Source: an uncultured Marivita sp. (GTDB taxonomy: Bacteria > Pseudomonadota > Alphaproteobacteria > Rhodobacterales > Rhodobacteraceae). From it: a stretch of DNA of 64,000 nt. Where the stretch lies: assembly GCF_947488135.1 (NCBI RefSeq), contig NZ_CANKYW010000004.1, forward strand, positions 1 to 64,000. The letters run 5' to 3'. The notes below the pieces were generated by a model, which had not been told where the DNA came from, did not search any database, and saw nothing but the letters and a program-made list of their open reading frames with translations. The translations under genes and the position numbers were made by a program. Of this stretch, positions 58,215 through 64,000 are shown piece after piece. Numbering within the stretch: the first letter of the stretch is position 1; each line of letters opens with the position of its first letter.

Positions 58215-58430
58215 TCAGTCCTTGTCGGGGCGTCCATAGCGGCGCGCCCGGCGGTCTTCGGCGCTTTGGTAGATCAGCACCCATGCCAGGAGAATGAACA
58301 TCGGATGGGTCAGTCCGCCCGAAAAGATCAGAGCCGGGATCCAGATGATCAGCACGATGAGAGCCGTGAAAATGCGTCCGGTCAGCAAGATCGAGAGGGG
58401 CGGCAGGAGGAGGGCGAGAACGTAATTCAT
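58215..58430 (-). CDS. Pmp3/YqaE-like small membrane protein
   Basis: 71 residues with two transmembrane helices (about 3-21 and 24-55) and a basic C-terminus ([14 protein letters not shown]). The first helix [16 protein letters not shown] matches the Pmp3/YqaE signature, a family linked to membrane potential and salt stress. ATG 58430 overlaps the trmFO stop by 4 bp, and the stop is 8 nt before gluQ, so the three genes form one unit. Confidence 0.75.
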   Translation of the reverse strand: MNYVLALLLPPLSILLTGRIFTALIVLIIWIPALIFSGGLTHPMFILLAWVLIYQSAEDRRARRYGRPDKD

Positions 58431-59779
58431 GCGAATTCGCGCTGTTCCATCAGCCATTTGGACCACGCGGCCTTGGCGCGGTCGGTATAGGCTTTGTAAC
58501 GGTCTTTTCGACCGCGTCGCCCGCCCTTGAGGCCGTCTACAGGGCGGAAGAGACCGAAATTGACGTTCATCGGCTGGAACGTCTTGGCCTCGGCCCCGCC
58601 GGTGATGTGGTGGATCAGGGCACCGTGTGCGCTGTCCTGCGGGACGGTCGGGATCGGCTGGAGCGTGATCTCTGCCGCGGCCATGCGTCCGGCCAGAAGG
58701 CCCATGGCCGAGGATTCGACATAGCCTTCGACGCCCGTGACCTGACCGGCAAATCGGATGTTGGGCTTCGTGCGCAGGCGCATCTGGTCATCGAGCAGCG
58801 TCGGGCTGTTGAGGAAGGTGTTGCGGTGGATGCCGCCCAGACGCGCGAAACTTGCGTTCTCCAAACCGGGAATCATCCTGAAAACATCGGCTTGCGCGCC
58901 ATACTTCATCTTTGTCTGGAAGCCGACGATATTGTAGAGCGTCCCCAGAGCATTGTCGCGGCGCAGTTGCACCACGGCCCAGGGCTTGATGTCCGGCTGG
59001 TGCGGGTTCGTAAGACCCACAGGCTTCATCGGTCCGTGGCGCAGAGTTTCGCGGCCCCGTTCAGCCATCACTTCGATGGGAAGACAGCCGTCGAAATAGC
59101 CTGCGGTTTCGCCTTCGTGGAATTCGGTCTTGTCGGCAGCCAGAAGAGCGTCGATGAACGCCTCGTACTGCGCCTTGTCCATCGGACAGTTGATATAGGC
59201 GCGCTGTTCTTCTTCGGTCTCGCCCTTGTCATAGCGCGATTGCAGCCATGCTTTGCTCATATCGATGCTGTCGAAATAGACGATTGGGGCGATGGCATCG
59301 AAAAAGGCCAGACGATCGGTGCCGGTCTCGGCCTGGATGGCCGCGCCCAGGGCGGCGCTGGTCAGCGGGCCGGTGGCGAAAATCCAGTTGCCGGTATCTG
59401 GCAATTCCGTTATTTCTTCGTGGCTTACGCGGACATTTGGATGTGCGTGCAGGCGGCGGGTGATCTCTGCGCTGAAGGCGTCGCGATCCACGGCCAGCGC
59501 ACCACCGGCAGGCAGACGATGCCTATGCGCCGTGTCGATGATGAGCCCGCCAGCCTCGCGCATTTCCCAATGCAGCAGGCCCACGGCGTTCTGTTCATGA
59601 TCGTCCGAGCGGAAGGAGTTGGAGCATACCATTTCGCCCAGATCGCCGGTCTTGTGGGCGAAGGTTTCGACCTTGGGGCGCATCTCGTGGATCACGACCT
59701 GCACGCCGCGATGCGCGGCCTGCCAGGCGGCTTCGGAGCCGGCCATGCCGCCGCCAACGATGTGGAGTTCTTGTGTCAT
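58427..59779 (-). CDS. trmFO: tRNA (uracil-5-)-methyltransferase TrmFO
   Basis: 450 residues. The folate- and FAD-dependent enzyme makes T54 in tRNA. The FAD motif [13 protein letters not shown] is at the N-terminus; the catalytic Cys pair is in [11 protein letters not shown] and [15 protein letters not shown]. It belongs to the same minus-strand run as the Pmp3-like gene and gluQ, so three of four genes here concern tRNA modification or membrane. Confidence 0.96.
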   Translation of the reverse strand: MTQELHIVGGGMAGSEAAWQAAHRGVQVVIHEMRPKVETFAHKTGDLGEMVCSNSFRSDDHEQNAVGLLHWEMREAGGLIIDTAHRHRLPAGGALAVDRDAFSAEITRRLHAHPNVRVSHEEITELPDTGNWIFATGPLTSAALGAAIQAETGTDRLAFFDAIAPIVYFDSIDMSKAWLQSRYDKGETEEEQRAYINCPMDKAQYEAFIDALLAADKTEFHEGETAGYFDGCLPIEVMAERGRETLRHGPMKPVGLTNPHQPDIKPWAVVQLRRDNALGTLYNIVGFQTKMKYGAQADVFRMIPGLENASFARLGGIHRNTFLNSPTLLDDQMRLRTKPNIRFAGQVTGVEGYVESSAMGLLAGRMAAAEITLQPIPTVPQDSAHGALIHHITGGAEAKTFQPMNVNFGLFRPVDGLKGGRRGRKDRYKAYTDRAKAAWSKWLMEQREFA

Positions 59780-59815
59780 GACGCGGATGTAGTCTGTTGC
59801 GCGGGGTTTGTCACG

Positions 59816-60433
59816 TCACTGATCGGGTGCGATCAGGCCCAATCCGCGCAGGTAAATTCCGATCCCGGATTCCAAAAGCTCTTCCGGCGGAAAGGGCGAT
59901 TTGGTGCCGGGTGAATTCCGCGCGAACAATTCGACAACGCCATGGCTCAACGCCCAGATATGGGCCGAAAACATTGACGCGGGCGGGCGCTTTTCCGGTG
60001 GGATGTGTTTCGACAATTCTTCGGCCGCCCGTTCCAGCACGGCGCGTGCCCGGCCCGAGGCCGCGGCGAGGTCCGGGGTGCGGTTGACCGAGATGCCACT
60101 TTCAAACATTGCGATATAATGGCCGGGGTATTTTCGCGCAAAAGCTAAATATGCGCGTCCCGTCGCCTCGAACGCGGCGAGGGCTGAGGGTTGGCCGCTG
60201 TCATAAGCGTATTGCATCACGTCCGAGAAAATCTCGTAGCCCTGAAGCGCGGCTTCGGCGATCAGGTCTTCGCGGCCTTCGAAATGGCGGTACACGGCGG
60301 CGGGCGTGACGCCGGCCTGTTTGGCGGCCTCGGACAGGGTAAAGCCCGTCGGGCCCTTTTCGGTGATCAGCTCGAGAGCCGCATCGACCAGGGCCTGCCG
60401 CAGATTGCCGTGATGGTAGCCGCGTTTACCCAT
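59816..60433 (-). CDS. TetR/AcrR family regulator
   Basis: 205 residues. The N-terminal TetR helix-turn-helix (about 10-58, [17 protein letters not shown] ... [32 protein letters not shown]) is followed by a WHG-type ligand domain. The ATG lies 8 bp inside the end of ppk2, which is upstream, so it is translationally coupled to polyphosphate kinase. The target and ligand are unknown. Confidence 0.92.
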   Translation of the reverse strand: MGKRGYHHGNLRQALVDAALELITEKGPTGFTLSEAAKQAGVTPAAVYRHFEGREDLIAEAALQGYEIFSDVMQYAYDSGQPSALAAFEATGRAYLAFARKYPGHYIAMFESGISVNRTPDLAAASGRARAVLERAAEELSKHIPPEKRPPASMFSAHIWALSHGVVELFARNSPGTKSPFPPEELLESGIGIYLRGLGLIAPDQ

Positions 60434-61295
60434 CCCAGATGTCCGGCCCGCCGCAGACCTTCGGGTCGATCCTGCCCAGAGCTTTCACGTCCTTCCTTGC
60501 GTAGTCGAGATGGGTCAACACGCTGCGGATGGCGTTGATCCGGGCGCGGCGTTTGTCATCGGAGCGCACGATGGTCCAAGGCGCGTGATCGGTATGGGTT
60601 TGGGCGAAGGTCTCTTGGATAGCGGCGCTGTAGGCATCCCATTTCTTGAGGCCCTCAACGTCGATCCATGAAAGTTTCCATTGTTTTAACGGGTCTTCTT
60701 CACGTTCGAGAAAGCGGCGCAATTGTTCGGCGCGGCCGACATTGAGCCAGATTTTGAAGAGATGGATACCATCATCGACGATCATCTTTTCGAAATCAGG
60801 AACTTGCCGGAAGAAATGCATGCGCTGTTCGGGCGTGCAGAAGCCGAAGACATGCTCGACCACGGCGCGGTTGTACCAGCTGCGGTCGAAGAAGGTGATC
60901 TCTCCGGCGGCGGGCAGATGGTCGATGTAGCGTTGGAAATACCACTGGGAGGCTTCAGTGTCCGAGGGTTTGGAAAGGGCGACGACACGTGCGTTTCGTG
61001 GATTAAGGTTTTCTCGGAAGCGCTTGATCGTGCCGCCTTTTCCTGCCGCGTCGCGCCCTTCGAAGACAATCGCGACACGGGCGCCGGTTTGCTTGACCCA
61101 AGACAGCATCTTGACCAGTTCGATCTGAAGCGCATCGAGGTCTTTTTCGTAGGCCTTGCGCGGCATGCGTTCCGAATAGGGATAGTCAGGGTTGATGATG
61201 TCTCCTTTTTCCGCGCGCTTTATGGCGTGGCGCACGTCATCTGGGGCATCATTCTGGAAAAACGCTCTGATCGCGCCATCAAAGGGCAGGTCCAT
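60426..61295 (-). CDS. ppk2: polyphosphate kinase 2
   Basis: 289 residues of the PPK2 family, which transfers phosphate between polyphosphate and nucleotides. The Walker [16 protein letters not shown], the [17 protein letters not shown] Walker B region and the [12 protein letters not shown] lid are complete; one-domain length fits class I. ATG 61295 begins the family sequence. Overlap with tetR is 8 bp. Confidence 0.94.
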   Translation of the reverse strand: MDLPFDGAIRAFFQNDAPDDVRHAIKRAEKGDIINPDYPYSERMPRKAYEKDLDALQIELVKMLSWVKQTGARVAIVFEGRDAAGKGGTIKRFRENLNPRNARVVALSKPSDTEASQWYFQRYIDHLPAAGEITFFDRSWYNRAVVEHVFGFCTPEQRMHFFRQVPDFEKMIVDDGIHLFKIWLNVGRAEQLRRFLEREEDPLKQWKLSWIDVEGLKKWDAYSAAIQETFAQTHTDHAPWTIVRSDDKRRARINAIRSVLTHLDYARKDVKALGRIDPKVCGGPDIWDG

Positions 61296-61347
61296 TCTAG
61301 ACCCCTTCTGTCGTCTGCTCTGATCTGAATATGGGATGTTAATGCGA

Positions 61348-62301
61348 TTAACGCAAACCCGCACGTCGGGCGGCGCGGTCGATTGCGGCGATGACCTCGG
61401 GTTCGGCGGCGTGGTGCGGCATGTGGCCGATGCCTTCGAGTACGGTCAGATTGGCGCCATCGATCTGCTTTGACAGCGGGATCGAATGGATCGACAGGCC
61501 CACGGTCGTGTCCGCATCGCCGTGGATGATCTCGGTCGGCACGTCGATTTCGCCGTAGCGGGTGTGCAGCTCTTCGATCTCGCCCAGCAGGTTCGCGCGC
61601 TGCATGGCGTTGGCGCGCATGGACACGCGGCGCAGTGTCAGGGGGGCGCCGATATAGTCGCCGTAGCCTTCGGGTGCCGATTGCGGGCGGAACACGCCGT
61701 CGATGGCGTCTTCGACAATGCTGCTCGGTGTGAATGCCGTGATCGCGGGCACGACGGTTGCGCTGCCCAGATCGCTGGACGTCACCTGATAGAACGTGCT
61801 GAGGCCGGTGTCCCACGGGTTCGACGCGGCGGCGGTCAGGACAAGGGCCGAGAGGTCATCGGGGCGATGTACCGCCCAGGCCAGCGCGACAGCGCCACCG
61901 TAGGACTGGCCCATGACGATCGGTTTGCGAAGGCCAAGCTGTTCGGAGGCGTCCGCCAGCAGGTTGGCCTGTTCGGTGATCGAGGTGCCGTTCGGGTTCA
62001 CGCGCTCGGTATAGCCCAGGCCGGGCCGGTCGAACGCGGTCACGCGGTAGCGATCCGCCAGCTTGTCGACCAGCGAAAAGGTGAAATCGCGCAGGTTGCC
62101 CGAGGCGCCGTGGATCAGCACGATGTCGGGACCGGCGCCCTTGCTCACGTAATGGACTTGCGTGCCGTTCACGTCGAGAAACCGGCCGATGGGCGGAAAC
62201 TCCTCTTCCGCCTTGGCTTCGCGATAGGTCGCGGTGCAGGCCGTGGTCAATGTCATCACCGCCGCGCAGCCGATCAGCAATCCCAGAGTTCTCAACGCCA
62301 A
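61348..62301 (-). CDS. lipoprotein alpha/beta hydrolase
   Basis: 317 residues. A signal peptide with lipobox LTTAC (Cys22) would anchor the protein. The hydrolase fold has [14 protein letters not shown], nucleophile Ser in [11 protein letters not shown], acid Asp in IHGDADTTV and base His in GIGHMPHH. The start appears to be TTG 62301, preceded by AGGAG at a good distance; no ATG fits the signal peptide. It follows metA by 9 nt. The substrate is unknown. Confidence 0.88.
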   Translation of the reverse strand: MALRTLGLLIGCAAVMTLTTACTATYREAKAEEEFPPIGRFLDVNGTQVHYVSKGAGPDIVLIHGASGNLRDFTFSLVDKLADRYRVTAFDRPGLGYTERVNPNGTSITEQANLLADASEQLGLRKPIVMGQSYGGAVALAWAVHRPDDLSALVLTAAASNPWDTGLSTFYQVTSSDLGSATVVPAITAFTPSSIVEDAIDGVFRPQSAPEGYGDYIGAPLTLRRVSMRANAMQRANLLGEIEELHTRYGEIDVPTEIIHGDADTTVGLSIHSIPLSKQIDGANLTVLEGIGHMPHHAAEPEVIAAIDRAARRAGLR

Positions 62302-62310
62302 ACCGGTCTC

Positions 62311-63255
62311 CTACCTGTTGCGCAGATCCGTGCTGGACGCACCGATCTGATCTATGTCGAACGGAGTTGTTAGGTAGATCTCCGACACCCAGTTGCCATA
62401 GAGAAGATGCGCGTGGCTGCGCCAGCGGTTCTGGGGCGTCTGGCTTGGGTCGTCGTTGGGGTAGTAATTGGCGGGCACGTTGATCGGCGTGCCGTTGGCG
62501 ACATCACGTTCGTATTCTTCCTTGAGCGTGCCGCTGTCGTATTCAAAATGGTTGAAGACATAGAGCGCGCGATGGGCCGGATCCTCGACCAGGCAGGGGC
62601 CGGTTTCGGCACTGTCGATCAGGATTGGAAGGCCTGCGTTCTGCACGTCTTCGCGGCGAATTTCCGTCCAGCGGCTGACCGGGATGACCATATCGTCGGA
62701 AAAGCCGCGCAGATACGGCGAGGCGGGCGCGAGATTGCGATGCCGCACGCAGCCGAAGGCCTTGTGTGGCAGGTCAATCTTGGGCACGCCGTGGAAGTGA
62801 TGGATCATCGCCATCCCGCCCCAGCAAACGCCGAAGGTGGAGTGCACATTGGTCTGGGTCCAGTTCATCACTTGCGTGAGCTCATCCCAGTAAGTCACCT
62901 CTTCGTATGGCAAATGTTCGATCGGCGCACCGGTGATGATCAGCCCATCGAACTTTTCTCCGCTGTAGGCAACCTCGGCAAAGGGGCGATAGAAGCTCTC
63001 CATGTGTTCGGCTGCGGTGTTGCGGGTCTGGTGTTCGGACATGCGGATCAGGTTGAATTCGATCTGCAACGGCGTTGCACCGATCAACCGGGCGAACTGA
63101 TTCTCGGTCTGGATCTTCTTCGGCATCAGGTTGAGCAGCGCGATGCGCAGCGGGCGGATGTCCTGCTGGCTGGCCAGTTCATCGGGAATCACCATCACGC
63201 CTTCGCGCTTGAGCACGTCATAGGCGGGCAGGTTGTTGGGCAGTTTGATAGGCAT
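62311..63255 (-). CDS. metA: homoserine O-acyltransferase MetA (acetyl type)
   Basis: 314 residues. Catalytic Cys144 is in FGVCWGGM; His236 and Glu238 are in [10 protein letters not shown]. The residue discriminating acyl donors is Glu113 in TGAPIEHLP, equivalent to Glu111 of the Bacillus cereus enzyme, which favours acetyl-CoA over succinyl-CoA. It makes O-acetylhomoserine for methionine synthesis. It begins 3 nt after the upstream gene, leaving no room for a SAM riboswitch. Confidence 0.94.
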   Translation of the reverse strand: MPIKLPNNLPAYDVLKREGVMVIPDELASQQDIRPLRIALLNLMPKKIQTENQFARLIGATPLQIEFNLIRMSEHQTRNTAAEHMESFYRPFAEVAYSGEKFDGLIITGAPIEHLPYEEVTYWDELTQVMNWTQTNVHSTFGVCWGGMAMIHHFHGVPKIDLPHKAFGCVRHRNLAPASPYLRGFSDDMVIPVSRWTEIRREDVQNAGLPILIDSAETGPCLVEDPAHRALYVFNHFEYDSGTLKEEYERDVANGTPINVPANYYPNDDPSQTPQNRWRSHAHLLYGNWVSEIYLTTPFDIDQIGASSTDLRNR

Positions 63256-63258
63256 GGC

Positions 63259-64000
63259 TTACGGTTTTCTCTCGTCCAGAGCGTCTGCGATCAGCGCATC
63301 GAAGGTCTGTGGTGTCGGATCGGCGATCAGGTCGGCGGCGTCGATGGTGATGCCCCAGCGATCGGCCATCATCTGGTAACGCGGCTGGCGATGCGCAAGC
63401 GCCTGTGCATAGGTCCAGCGGATGAAGGCATGAGGATCAACGTCGCCTTCTTTGACGTTGTTCTTGCTGAGATAATCCGCCCAGACGCGGCTCAGGAATT
63501 CGGGTTGGTAGGCCATCGGTTTCGGCGCCTTGTCAAAGCGCCGGATCAGGTCCTGAGTGTGTGCCTCGTCGCCCTTGATCCAGACCAGAAGCGCATGCTT
63601 TGACAGTTCCGCCATGATCGGGTCGTTGGGATCGGTCGGGTCGACCCATTCGCAGATCGACCCGCCTGTGTCGCAGACGAAATGCGGGTAGCCGTAGAGG
63701 TCGATGGCGCGGTCGATGAAATAACCGGTGTCGAGAAGCGCCGCCATTTCCGCGCGGCGAAACTGATCCTGCCGCTTGCGGTATTCGTCGATCGGCACGC
63801 CTCCGCGTGCGGGATCGCCCGGTTTGCCGAGATAGGCGGCGACGGGTGCGAGATTGTCGAAGGTCAGGTTCGAGCCGATATAAATCGAATCCGACATTAG
63901 CAGATCGCGCAGGAACGGCACTTTCATGGCTTCGCGCTTGGCATTGTCGGCGATGTATTCGCCCATGTAGCGGGTGCCGATGCGGTAATCGACGGAATAG
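63259..64000 (-). CDS. conserved hypothetical protein (ATPase-like), 5' end beyond the window
   Basis: The frame stays open to the window edge, so the N-terminus is missing; an internal ATG at 63966 is probably not the start. The visible 246 residues contain DTGGSICEWVDPTDP and ALLVWIKGDEAHTQDLIRRF, which resemble the C-terminal part of a P-loop nucleotide kinase-like ATPase, but the Walker motifs would lie outside. Relatives occur in Rhodobacteraceae next to metA. Function unassigned. Confidence 0.7.
   Translation of the reverse strand, partial: YSVDYRIGTRYMGEYIADNAKREAMKVPFLRDLLMSDSIYIGSNLTFDNLAPVAAYLGKPGDPARGGVPIDEYRKRQDQFRRAEMAALLDTGYFIDRAIDLYGYPHFVCDTGGSICEWVDPTDPNDPIMAELSKHALLVWIKGDEAHTQDLIRRFDKAPKPMAYQPEFLSRVWADYLSKNNVKEGDVDPHAFIRWTYAQALAHRQPRYQMMADRWGITIDAADLIADPTPQTFDALIADALDERKP

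Noticed and set aside
62311-63300. SAM riboswitch expected before metA in alphaproteobacteria
   Set aside because: metA starts 3 nt after the preceding gene, leaving no leader; no SAM-II-like sequence is seen in the visible part.

Overview
The window is a GC-rich (roughly 60-65% by eye), densely coded chromosomal segment of an alphaproteobacterium, almost certainly a member of the Rhodobacteraceae (Roseobacter/Rhodobacter group). The main evidence is a C4-pathway 5-aminolevulinate synthase (HemA) with an FNR/FnrL-type site upstream, a sciP-ctrA pair, a three-gene TRAP transporter, an RF2 gene without a programmed frameshift, and a LexA box of the alphaproteobacterial GTTC-N7-GTTC type. About 56 genes and two complete tRNAs are supported. 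There is no rRNA, CRISPR array, transposase or integrase.

Left edge (1-1430): an AT-richer stretch with a small SH3-domain lipoprotein and a UPF0149 protein. It ends at an isolated 3' half of a tRNA-Val gene, which is the footprint expected where an integrated element meets the chromosome. 1.4-9.9 kb: a LytTR regulator diverging from a pirin, two identical tRNA-Asp genes, a fluoroacetate-dehalogenase-like hydrolase, an M20 dipeptidase, hemA, and a RodZ-like helix-turn-helix membrane protein with a duplicated C-terminal domain. 10-20.7 kb: core genes ispG, a periplasmic DsbA-like/BepA-like pair, an aminotransferase, amiC, a class A PBP, prfB and a DUF2189 protein. 20.6-24 kb: a Rieske oxygenase with its candidate regulator and small hypothetical genes. 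23.6-26.3 kb: ilvI-ilvH behind a leader peptide and attenuator. 27-31.7 kb: a TRAP operon with an unusually large DctM subunit. 31.7-39.5 kb: cupin, Bpt, retropepsin-like protease, MarC, ABC-F, ndk, TfoX-C, aminotransferase and CDF transporter.

39.7-49.2 kb: cysS, cimA, a squalene/phytoene-synthase-like protein, a lipoprotein, an MFS carrier, an isolated cobK-like gene, an AlkA-like glycosylase, a carboxylesterase and a glycosyltransferase. 49.2-56 kb: mnmA, sciP, ctrA, ligA and recG. Just downstream of recG is an unannotated 44-residue membrane protein with a perfect alphaproteobacterial LexA box in front of it. This is the most interesting candidate in the window, an SOS-induced small membrane protein reminiscent of Caulobacter SidA. 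56.4-64 kb: a NifU-like scaffold protein and hisI diverge, followed by a long minus-strand run (gluQRS, Pmp3-like, trmFO, tetR, ppk2, lipoprotein hydrolase, metA, and a partial gene cut by the window edge).

Other points of interest are the ilv attenuator, a short hairpin-bearing intergenic repeat family in three places, three back-to-back hairpins before ndk, and a base-composition break inside cysS.
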